From Actinoallomurus spadix (GTDB lineage: Bacteria; Actinomycetota; Actinomycetes; Streptosporangiales; Streptosporangiaceae), in the NCBI RefSeq assembly GCF_024055725.1, contig NZ_JAMXMX010000005.1, forward strand, positions 310,001 to 374,000: a stretch of 64,000 nucleotides of DNA, in the 5' to 3' direction. Under the pieces are notes generated by a model that was not told where the DNA came from, ran no database searches, and saw nothing but the letters and a program-made list of their open reading frames with translations. Positions 7,707-15,340 of the stretch are shown here, piece after piece. Each line of letters starts with the position of its first letter. Within the stretch, counting starts at the first letter, position 1. The position numbers and the translations under genes are program-made.

Positions 7707-10406
7707 TCAGGACGGCCTGAGCCGGCGCACGTTGTCGATGCGCGGACCCGGCGCTCTGGCGAGCCACAGGCGCGCGGACCGTACGGCGGCGCCGGAGGTC
7801 CGGGCGACCACCTCGAGCTCCAGCCGCGCGACCTCCGGCAGGTCGTCGGACAGCCGGGAGGCCCGGAGCAGCAGGTGCTCCAGGGCGGTCACGTCGACGG
7901 GTTCGGCGCCCCGATGTCCCAGGAGCAGCGGCGCGGCCCGGATCGCGCGGACCAGTCCCGCGGCCTCGACGTCCGTGAGCGGCGCGAGGCGGTACGCGCG
8001 GTCCTCGAGCAGCTCGGCGGTGGGATCCGCCAGCCCGAATGACACGATCGCGCCGAACGACGGGTCCTCCGCCGTCCGGATCTGCGTGACGACCCCCGTG
8101 CCGTCCGCCCGCTCCGCGCCGTGCGCGGGCTCGATGCCGTAGCAGGCGAGCAGTTCGGCGGTCCGCTGTGGGTCGATCTCCCGGCGGTCCACCGCCGCGG
8201 GGCCGGAGGAGCCCGTCGCGGGGTTCGCGGCAGGGCCGGGCGGGCCCGCCGGCGCGGCGAGAAACCCCTCGATCAGCGTACGGGCGCGGTCCCGGTCGAC
8301 GCCGGGCAGCTCGGGAATCCGGCCCGGCGGCCGGCGACGCCGCTCGGCGTACCGGACGGCGTACGCCAGGGCGCGGACGGCGTTCTCGGGGGCGGGATAG
8401 GACGGCACACTGCCGTGCAGCAGCCCCCGCTCGCCGAGGTAGGTCGCGATGACCGGTTTCGCGGCGCCTTTCGCCTGCCGGACGATCGCGGCGGCCACCT
8501 CCGGATCCAGGCCGCCCCGCACGGGCGGGGCGAACACCGTGACCACCGCGTCGGCCGTCTCGTCGGCGAGAATCTCGGCCAGCGCCGCCTCGAACTCCGC
8601 CGGGCCCGCGGCGGGACCGAGGTCCACCGGGGGCAGCGGGTCGAGATCGGCGGCGGTCGCGGCGTCCTGGGCGAGCAGCGCGATGGAGTTGGAGTTGCCG
8701 ACGATCGCGACGCGGCGGCCGGTCGGCAGGGGCTGGTAGGCCAGGATCTGCGCGACGTCGAACAGGTCCCCGAGGGTGTCGACCCGTACGACGCCGGCCT
8801 GGGCGAACAGCGCGCTGACGGCGTGGTCGGGCAGGCTCAGCGCCCGCGCGGCGTGGCCGAGCGGCACACCCTGGGTCGTACGCCCGCTCTTGACCGCGAC
8901 GATCGGCTTCGCCCGGCTGATGCGGCGCGCCAGGCGGGTGAACTTGCGCGGGTTCCCGATCGACTCCAGATAGAGGAGGATCACCTCGGTGGCGGGGTCC
9001 TCCTCCCAGTACTGCATCAGGTCGTTGCCGGACACGTCGGCGCGGTTGCCCGCCGAGACGAACGTCGACAGGCCCAGTCCGCGCTCGGCGGCCCAGCGCA
9101 GGATCGTGATGCCCAGCGCGCCCGACTGGGAGAAGAATCCGACCGGCCCGCGCCCCGGCAGAGTCGGGGCGAGCGTGGCGTTGAGCCGTACGCCCGGGTC
9201 GCTGTTGGCGATGCCCAGGCAGTTGGGACCGACGACGCGCATGCCGTTCGCCCGTGCGAGGCGCACGAGATCGTCTTGGCGGGCACGGCCCTCGGGCCCG
9301 GCCTCGCCGAACCCGGACGAGACGACGACCAGCCCGTGGACGCCCTTGGCCGCGCACTGCGCCACGACCTCGTTGACGTGCTCGCCGGGCACCGCGACGA
9401 CGGCCAGGTCGACCGGATCGGGGATCGCGGCCACGGTCGGATAGGCGCGGACGCCCGCCACGGCGGGCGCCGTCGGGTTCACCGGGAACACCGGCCCGGC
9501 GAAGTCGCCGCCGAGCAGGTTGCGCAGCACGGTCTGGCCGACGCTGTGCGCCTCGCGGCTCGCGCCGATCACCGCCACCGAGCCGGGGAACAGCAGCCGT
9601 CCGATCGAGCGGGACTCCGCGCGGTGCTCGCGGGCCGCCATGACCTCGCGCGACGTCTCGGTCGGCTCGAGGTCGAGGGTCAGCCGGATCACGCCGTCCT
9701 CGAAACGCTGCTGGGCCTCGTAGCCGGCCGCCCGGAAGACGGTGGTCATCCGGCGGTTCTCCGGCAGGACGTCGGCGATGAACCTCCGGATGCCGCGTTC
9801 GCGGGCCGCCGCCGCGATGTGCTCCAGCAGCACGGTGCCCAGGCCACGGCCCTGCTGGGCGTCCTCGACGAGGAAGGCGACCTCGGCGGTGTCCGCGGAT
9901 TCGGCCGTGGCGGCCGTGTATCCCGTGACGGCCGCGCGCCAGATGTCCCCGCCGGAGCCGCCGGTCCCACCGGACCCGGCGGGACCGGCAGACCCGGCGG
10001 AACCGCCCGATCCTGTCGACCCGGCCGAATCGCCGGCCGCCGGATCGCCGCCCGAGCCCCCAGGCGCACCGCCGGCCGCGCCGGTCGAGGTCGCGTCACC
10101 GCCCGCGCCGCCGGGCGCGTCCGGGCGGCGGCCGAGACGGTCGTAGCGCACCACCGCGACCATCGCGTCCCCGATGGTGGCGATCAGGGCGACCCGGTCG
10201 ACGTAGTCGACGGTCGTGAAGTGCTCGATCTCACGGTCGCTGAGCCGCGGCCGCGGCGAGAAGAAGCGGTAGTAGATCGATTCGGGCGACAGCCGGGCGT
10301 AGAACTCGCGCAGCAACTCGGCGTCACCCGCCCTGATCGGGCGCAGGTGCGCCGTTCCTCCGTCGGCGAGGACGACGTCGGCCTCCCAGTGATCGGGGTA
10401 CGGCAC
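7707..10406 (-). CDS. Pat-like GNAT / NDP-forming acyl-CoA synthetase fusion with degenerate ATP-grasp
   Basis: An 899-residue protein starting at GTG (VPYPDHWEADVVL). Residues ~15-215 are a GNAT acetyltransferase (LRPIRAGDAELLREFYARLS; acetyl-CoA loop QGRGLGTVLLEH), interrupted at ~92-172 by a Gly/Ser/Ala-rich insertion. Next come a CoA-binding domain (FPGSVAVIGAS, VVGPNCLG) and a succinyl-CoA-ligase-like domain (FFSQSGALG, LGHAARALS). At ~745-785 the ATP-grasp domain is collapsed: LLACYGIEP runs within ~25 residues into DPSFGAIVSFGLADP, skipping the lysine-bearing nucleotide-binding half found in full-length homologues of about 1000 residues. Related Streptomyces and enterobacterial Pat enzymes acetylate lysines of acyl-CoA synthetases and use the synthetase domain only as a regulator, which fits loss of ATP binding. 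Confidence 0.88.
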   Translation of the reverse strand: MPYPDHWEADVVLADGGTAHLRPIRAGDAELLREFYARLSPESIYYRFFSPRPRLSDREIEHFTTVDYVDRVALIATIGDAMVAVVRYDRLGRRPDAPGGAGGDATSTGAAGGAPGGSGGDPAAGDSAGSTGSGGSAGSAGPAGSGGTGGSGGDIWRAAVTGYTAATAESADTAEVAFLVEDAQQGRGLGTVLLEHIAAAARERGIRRFIADVLPENRRMTTVFRAAGYEAQQRFEDGVIRLTLDLEPTETSREVMAAREHRAESRSIGRLLFPGSVAVIGASREAHSVGQTVLRNLLGGDFAGPVFPVNPTAPAVAGVRAYPTVAAIPDPVDLAVVAVPGEHVNEVVAQCAAKGVHGLVVVSSGFGEAGPEGRARQDDLVRLARANGMRVVGPNCLGIANSDPGVRLNATLAPTLPGRGPVGFFSQSGALGITILRWAAERGLGLSTFVSAGNRADVSGNDLMQYWEEDPATEVILLYLESIGNPRKFTRLARRISRAKPIVAVKSGRTTQGVPLGHAARALSLPDHAVSALFAQAGVVRVDTLGDLFDVAQILAYQPLPTGRRVAIVGNSNSIALLAQDAATAADLDPLPPVDLGPAAGPAEFEAALAEILADETADAVVTVFAPPVRGGLDPEVAAAIVRQAKGAAKPVIATYLGERGLLHGSVPSYPAPENAVRALAYAVRYAERRRRPPGRIPELPGVDRDRARTLIEGFLAAPAGPPGPAANPATGSSGPAAVDRREIDPQRTAELLACYGIEPAHGAERADGTGVVTQIRTAEDPSFGAIVSFGLADPTAELLEDRAYRLAPLTDVEAAGLVRAIRAAPLLLGHRGAEPVDVTALEHLLLRASRLSDDLPEVARLELEVVARTSGAAVRSARLWLARAPGPRIDNVRRLRPS

Positions 10407-10548
10407 ATGTCGAGAGTAGGGGAGATCCCGATTTCGCGCCGGTTCGGGACCCACCCGGGTGGTGGGAGCTGTTAGGTTTTTCTCCGGGTCACGCAGGCAG
10501 GCCGCCGTTCGGGGGGTGGCAGCCGCAGGGAACAGGGTGGTGGACGTC

Positions 10549-11442
10549 ATGACGCGCGTGGTCGTGGTCGGCGATCTGATGACCGATGCCGTCGCGCGAG
10601 CCGCGTTCCCGCTGGCGAAAGGCGGAGACACGCCGGCCAACGTGACGATGCACGGCGGCGGTTCGGGAGCCAACATCGCGGCCTGGCTGGCCGTCGAGGG
10701 CATCGAGTCGGCGTTCATCGGACGGCGGGGGGCGGACATCGCGGGACGCAACCGCGACATGGAGCTGATGGGCTACGGCGTCGACGCCCGGCTCGTCATG
10801 GACCCGGAGCGCCCCACCGGCACGTGTGTGGTGATGGTCACCCACAAGGGCGACCGGACCATGCTGTCCGACCCGGGGGCCAACGCCGCGCTGCTGCCCG
10901 AGGACATCCCGCAGGACCTGTTCGGTCCCGGCGCGCACCTGCACCTGTCCGGCTACTCGCTGCTCAACGAGGGTTCCCGGAAGGCCGCCCTGCACGCGAT
11001 GCAGCTGGCGCAGAAGGCGCAGATGTCCATCACCGTGGACGGCGGCGCGAACTCCCATCTCAAGCGGGCCGGTGCCGAGCCGTTCCTGGAGTGGACGCAG
11101 GGCGCCGGGCTGTTGTTCGTGAACTCCTCCCAGGCCGAGGTGCTCACCGGCCGCGACAACCCGGAGCAGGCGGCCAAGGTCCTGGCCGCCTGGTACTCCC
11201 AGGTCGTCGTCAAGATGGAGGCCGAGGGCGCGCTCTGGCTCGACAATCGTGGCTCCGAGCCGGTCCGGGTGCCCGCCGAGCCGGTCGAGGAGATCGCCGA
11301 CGGCACCGGTGCCGGTGACGCCTTCATCGCCGGGTTCCTCCCGGGCTGGCTGGACGGCAAGCCGCCCGCCGAGTCCCTGGCCAACGGCTGCCGTCTGGCC
11401 GCCCGAGCGATCAGCCACCTCGGCGCCCGCCCCATTCTCTGA
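10549..11442 (+). CDS. PfkB family carbohydrate kinase
   Basis: A 297-residue ribokinase-fold sugar kinase. The N-terminus TRVVVVGDLMTDAVA and the MHGGGSGANIAAWLAVEGI signature (PfkB signature 1) are clear. Near the C-terminus the DGTGAGDAFIAGFL motif contributes the anion hole and catalytic Asp. The family phosphorylates sugars or nucleosides, and the exact substrate cannot be read from sequence. I chose the ATG at 10549 because the protein then begins at the first beta strand; in-frame GTG codons at 10537 and 10540 are alternatives. It is divergent from the Pat-like gene, with ~140 bp between the starts. Confidence 0.88.
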   Translation: MTRVVVVGDLMTDAVARAAFPLAKGGDTPANVTMHGGGSGANIAAWLAVEGIESAFIGRRGADIAGRNRDMELMGYGVDARLVMDPERPTGTCVVMVTHKGDRTMLSDPGANAALLPEDIPQDLFGPGAHLHLSGYSLLNEGSRKAALHAMQLAQKAQMSITVDGGANSHLKRAGAEPFLEWTQGAGLLFVNSSQAEVLTGRDNPEQAAKVLAAWYSQVVVKMEAEGALWLDNRGSEPVRVPAEPVEEIADGTGAGDAFIAGFLPGWLDGKPPAESLANGCRLAARAISHLGARPIL

Positions 11443-11507
11443 AACCCGCGAGAAGCGACCCGGCGCACGCCCTGGCCGGGGCACCGCACGCGCGCCGATC
11501 GTTCGGC

Positions 11508-11547
11508 GCCGAGACCTCCGGTCGTACTCACGACCAAGAGTCTCGGC
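11508..11547. terminator. Bipartite hairpin terminator between convergent genes
   Basis: An outer stem GCCGAGAC (11508-11515) / GTCTCGGC (11540-11547) encloses an inner stem GGTCGT / ACGACC with an ACTC loop. It lies between the convergent PfkB kinase and RecQ-type helicase genes and could serve both strands. Confidence 0.6.
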
Positions 11548-11599
11548 ACTGACGAGAGGCCACCGGCCGTACCGACTCCCCACCGGCGACCGGGCCGGG

Positions 11600-13717
11600 T
11601 TAGGCGACCGTTGCGAGGGCCAGCGGAAGGACGGCGGGGACGCCGTTCTCGCGCAGGAGCCGGGCCACGACCGTCATGGTCCAGCCCGTGTCGACCTGAT
11701 CGTCGACCAGCAGCACGGGGCCGGTCAGGGAGCGGACCGCGTCGGGGACGGCGAAGGCGTTCCACAGCGCGCGGACCCGCTGGGCGCTGTTGTGGCGGCG
11801 CGGGCCGGGTCCGCCGTCGACGTACGCGACCTGGCCGAGGTAGGGCAACCGGCCGATCGCGGCGACGCGCCGGGCCAGGTCGTCGATCATCCGCGGCCGG
11901 GTGGCCGAGGCCATGGCCAGCACGCCCGCGGGCCGGTCCGCCCAGTCCCAGGCCGACAGGACCTGCACGACGGCGCCGAAGACCTCCTCGGGCACCGGCG
12001 CGTCGGGGGCGCCCTCGGCCAGCAGATCCCGCAGGCGGTTGCCCCAGCCGATGTCGGTCAGCCGCCCGAGTGCCCGGCCGGGCTCGGCCTGCGACCCGGC
12101 GGGGATGCGCCCGGAGATCCCCTCGGCCTTCATGCCCGTGGGCCACATCCGGCGCGGCGTCAGCTCGGCACCGGGGCGGCTCAGCCGCTCCCGAGCGCGT
12201 ACGGTCTCATCCTCGGGAACCTCGGCGGGCAGGTGCCGCCCGGTGCAGTTGTCGCAGCGCCCGCACGGCGCGGCCTGCGGGTCGTCGAGCTGCCGCCGGA
12301 GGAACTCCATGCGGCAGGACTCCGTGGTCAGGTAGTCCAGCATGGCCTGCTGTTCGCGGGAACGCTCGGCCGCGACCCGCTCGTAGCGCTCCCGGTCGTA
12401 CGCCCAGGGGACGCCGGTCGCGGTCCAGCCGCCCTTGACCCGGCGGACGGCGCCGTCGACGTCGAGCACCTTCAGCATCATCTCCAGGCGGCTGCGCCCC
12501 AGGTCGACACGGGTCTCGAGGGCGGCGGTGGACAGTGTGCCGCCCGCCTCCTCCAGCGCGCGCAGCGCCTGGCGTACGACGGGCTCGGGAGGGAAGGCCA
12601 GGCCGGCGAAGTACGCCCAGATGTCGCGGTCCTCCCGGCCCGGCAGCAGGATCACCTCGGCCCGCTCGACGCCGCGCCCGGCGCGGCCGATCTGCTGGTA
12701 GTACGCGACCGGTGACTGCGGGGCGCCCAGGTGCACGATGAACCCGAGGTCGGGCTTGTCGAAGCCCATGCCGAGGGCGCTGGTCGCGACCAGGGCCTTG
12801 ACCTTGTTGTCGAGCAGGTCCTGCTCGGCCTGCAGGCGCTCGGCCTGCTCCGTCTGCCCGGTGTAGGCGGCGACGGCGTAGCCCCGGTCGCGCAGGAACC
12901 CGGCGACCTCGTGCGCCGCCGCGACGGTGAGGGTGTAGATGATCCCGGAGCCGGGCAGCGCGTCGAGGCGTCCGGCGAGCCAGGCCAGCCGCTGCTCGGC
13001 TCCCCGCAGGCCGACCACCGACAGGCTCAGGCTCTCGCGCTCCAGCGGGCCCCGCAGGACGAGGGCCGCCGCGTCCGAACCCCCGGTGAGCTGGTCGGCG
13101 ACGTCCCGCGTGACCCGGGCGTTCGCGGTCGCGGTGGTGGCCAGGACCGGCACGCCGGGCGGCAGCTCGGTCAGCAGCGTGCGCAGCCGCCGGTAGTCGG
13201 GCCGGAAGTCGTGCCCCCAGTCGGAGATGCAGTGCGCCTCGTCGACGACGACCAGGCCGGCCCCGGCCGCAAGGTCGGGCAGGACCTGGTCGCGGAAGTC
13301 GGGGTTGTTGAGCCGCTCCGGGCTGACCAGGAGCACGTCGACGGCGCCGGCGCGGACGTCGGCGTAGACCCGCTCCCAGTCCTCCAGGTTGGCCGAGTTG
13401 ATCGTCGCGGCGTGGATGCCGGCGCGCTCGGCGGCGGCGATCTGGTTGCGCATCAGGGCGAGCAGCGGACTGACGATCACGGTCGGGCCGGCGCCGCGCC
13501 GCCGCAGCAGGGCGGTCGCCACGAAGTAGACCGCGGACTTGCCCCACCCGGTGCGCTGCACGACCAGCGCCCGCCGCCGCTCCACGATGAGGGCGCGGAT
13601 CGCGGCCCACTGGTCCTCGCGCAGCCGGGCGTGGTCACCGGCGAGCGAGCGCAGGCACGCCTCGGCGTCCTGGCGGAGGGCGTCTTCGGCCGGGTCGGGA
13701 CGTACGTCGTCAGCCAT
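11600..13717 (-). CDS. RecQ-type DNA helicase with C-terminal phosphoribosyltransferase-like domain
   Basis: A 705-residue superfamily-2 helicase. Walker A TGWGKS lies at residues 56-61, the DEAH box is in VVVDEAHCISDWGHDFRPDY, and the conserved QxxGRAGR region reads YYQQIGRAGRGVE. A RecQ zinc module is present (a Cys in ESCRMEF, then CGRCDNC). After ~500 residues the protein continues into a domain ending in LLVDDQVDTGWTM, a phosphoribosyltransferase PRPP-binding motif, an arrangement seen in actinobacterial RecQ-like proteins. It unwinds DNA in the 3'-5' direction; the role of the tail is unknown. The ATG at 13717 is preferred because CAGGAACGC precedes it; an upstream ATG at 13729 has no ribosome site. 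Confidence 0.9.
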   Translation of the reverse strand: MADDVRPDPAEDALRQDAEACLRSLAGDHARLREDQWAAIRALIVERRRALVVQRTGWGKSAVYFVATALLRRRGAGPTVIVSPLLALMRNQIAAAERAGIHAATINSANLEDWERVYADVRAGAVDVLLVSPERLNNPDFRDQVLPDLAAGAGLVVVDEAHCISDWGHDFRPDYRRLRTLLTELPPGVPVLATTATANARVTRDVADQLTGGSDAAALVLRGPLERESLSLSVVGLRGAEQRLAWLAGRLDALPGSGIIYTLTVAAAHEVAGFLRDRGYAVAAYTGQTEQAERLQAEQDLLDNKVKALVATSALGMGFDKPDLGFIVHLGAPQSPVAYYQQIGRAGRGVERAEVILLPGREDRDIWAYFAGLAFPPEPVVRQALRALEEAGGTLSTAALETRVDLGRSRLEMMLKVLDVDGAVRRVKGGWTATGVPWAYDRERYERVAAERSREQQAMLDYLTTESCRMEFLRRQLDDPQAAPCGRCDNCTGRHLPAEVPEDETVRARERLSRPGAELTPRRMWPTGMKAEGISGRIPAGSQAEPGRALGRLTDIGWGNRLRDLLAEGAPDAPVPEEVFGAVVQVLSAWDWADRPAGVLAMASATRPRMIDDLARRVAAIGRLPYLGQVAYVDGGPGPRRHNSAQRVRALWNAFAVPDAVRSLTGPVLLVDDQVDTGWTMTVVARLLRENGVPAVLPLALATVA

Positions 13718-13780
13718 GCGTTCCTGCATACCAGGTCCGGCCGACGCTCCAGGCCGGATCGAGGGGCCGAACCCTCACGA

Positions 13781-14104
13781 TCAGCGGATGAGCTCCGGCT
13801 GCAGGACGGCGTCGAGCAGGCCGGGGAAGCGGCGGTCGAGGTCCTGGCGGCGCAGCGTGAGCAGGCGGCGGGCGCCCTGGGTCCGCGACCGGGTGATGCC
13901 CGCCTCGCGGAGGATGCGCAGGTGATGGGACATGGTGGACTTGCTGACCTCCAGCCCCGCGTCGTGCTGGATCCGGCCGCACGCCGACTCCCCGAGGCGG
14001 GCGAGCGTCCGTACGGTCGCCAGCCGCGCCGGATCGGCCAGGGCGGCGAGCACCTTCGGGAGGGTCAGCTCCTCGGCGGGGGGATGGAAGGCCTGATCGC
14101 TCAC
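13781..14104 (-). CDS. ArsR-type winged-helix regulator
   Basis: A 107-residue protein from GTG (SDQAFHPPAEELTL). The core LPKVLAALADPARLATVRTLARLGE and the recognition helix VSKSTMSHHLRILREAG are typical of ArsR/SmtB-like regulators. The two Cys-box residues of metal sensors are not in the usual ELCVCD form (here ESACGRI), so metal sensing is uncertain. The frame extends upstream to 14188, but that part is inside the next gene's 3' end. It lies about 80 bp downstream of the lactate-oxidase-family gene on the same strand, so it may belong to that transcript. Confidence 0.82.
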   Translation of the reverse strand: MSDQAFHPPAEELTLPKVLAALADPARLATVRTLARLGESACGRIQHDAGLEVSKSTMSHHLRILREAGITRSRTQGARRLLTLRRQDLDRRFPGLLDAVLQPELIR

Positions 14105-14184
14105 GCGCCGAGCATAGGTCACGACCTGGTGAGTTCGGCGGGCCTCGGCGTCATCGGCCGGCCCGCCGGCCGCTCTTCCGCGTG

Positions 14185-15315
14185 TCACCGCTGCTCGTGC
14201 AGGTCGTCCGAGGACAGGCCGGCGACGTGGTCATGGCCGGACAGCCGGAGCGTGAGCTCGAGCTCGGCGAGCAGGCAGCGCAGCACGTGGCGGACGCCGT
14301 CCTCCCCGTCGAGGGCCAGCCCGTACACGTACGGGCGGCCCAGCAGGACCGCCCGCGCGCCGAGCGCGAGGGCCTTGAACACGTCCGCGCCGGTCCGTAC
14401 GCCGCTGTCGAACAGCACCTCGATCTGGTCGCCGACCGCGTGGGTGATGATCGGCAGTGCGTCGAGGGCGGCGACGGCGCCGTCCACCTGGCGCCCGCCG
14501 TGGTTGGACACGACGATGCCGTCCATGCCCGCGTCCACCGCGCGGCGGGCGTCCTCGGTCGCCTGGATGCCCTTGAGCGCGATCGGGCCGTCCCAGTGCT
14601 CCCGGAGGAACGCCAGGTCGTCCCAGGTCAGACCCGGGTTACCGAAGACACCGGCCCAGTGGAGGACGGGGTCGTCGCCCGCCTTGGCGGTGAAGACCGG
14701 GTCGGCGAGGTAGTTCTGGATGCCGACGCGGCGCAGGAACGGCAGGTAGGCGTTGTCGAGGTCGCTCGGCCGCCAGGCCAGCGTGAACGTGTCGAGCGTG
14801 ACGACGAGGGCGGTGTAGCCGGCGGCCCGCGCGCGTTCCAGGAGACTGACCGCCAGCTCGGGGTCGCCCGGCCAGTACAGCTGGTACCAGCGTGGGCCCG
14901 CGACCTCGGCGACCTCCTCCATGGTGTGTGACGCCGCCGTGCTCAGGACGACCGGCACCCCGAGCGACCGCGCGGCCCGCGCCGCCGCGAGCTCCCCCTC
15001 CGGGTGGACGATGTTCAGCACCCCGACCGGGCCGAGCAGCACCGGGGCGGGCAGGTCCGTGCCGAGCACCCGCGTGGTCAGGTCGCCGCCCGCCACGCCG
15101 CGGAGCATGCGCGGGACGATCCGCCAGTGCCGGAACGCCTCCCGGTTGGCGACCGCGGTGTCACCGGTGCCCGCCGACCCGGCGACGTAGTCGTACGCCT
15201 CTCGCGGCAGCCTCTCCCGGGCCAGCGCCTCCAGCCGGGTCAGGTCGGTCGGCAGCGGAGGCCTGACGTCGTTCAGGCCGTTGAGGTAGATCTCGAACTG
15301 GAAGTCGGCGTACAT
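14185..15315 (-). CDS. FMN-dependent alpha-hydroxy acid oxidase (lactate 2-monooxygenase-like)
   Basis: A 376-residue TIM-barrel flavoprotein. It has the family active-site signature SNHGGRQVDGA (catalytic His and Arg), an FMN-binding LSTAASHTMEEVAE segment, YQLYWPGD, and a C-terminal DSGVRTGADVFKALALGA loop. The long N-terminal FQFEIYLNGLNDVRPPLP and the overall similarity favour lactate 2-monooxygenase, which converts L-lactate to acetate and CO2 with O2, over a membrane lactate dehydrogenase. Substrate choice among small hydroxy acids is not proven. An ArsR-type regulator follows on the same strand. Confidence 0.88.
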   Translation of the reverse strand: MYADFQFEIYLNGLNDVRPPLPTDLTRLEALARERLPREAYDYVAGSAGTGDTAVANREAFRHWRIVPRMLRGVAGGDLTTRVLGTDLPAPVLLGPVGVLNIVHPEGELAAARAARSLGVPVVLSTAASHTMEEVAEVAGPRWYQLYWPGDPELAVSLLERARAAGYTALVVTLDTFTLAWRPSDLDNAYLPFLRRVGIQNYLADPVFTAKAGDDPVLHWAGVFGNPGLTWDDLAFLREHWDGPIALKGIQATEDARRAVDAGMDGIVVSNHGGRQVDGAVAALDALPIITHAVGDQIEVLFDSGVRTGADVFKALALGARAVLLGRPYVYGLALDGEDGVRHVLRCLLAELELTLRLSGHDHVAGLSSDDLHEQR

Positions 15316-15340
15316 ACGGCGCTCCTCCTCGCGACGGGAG

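Noticed and set aside
7420-9357. A 645-codon minus-strand frame and similar long Arg/Gly/Pro-rich frames throughout the window
   Set aside because: They overlap real genes with recognised domains, are dominated by Arg, Gly and Pro, and lack ribosome sites. They are shadows of high-GC third-position bias.
8121-10475. 784-codon plus-strand frame antisense to the Pat-like gene
   Set aside because: No domain, composition of a shadow frame, and the opposite strand encodes clear GNAT and CoA-binding domains.
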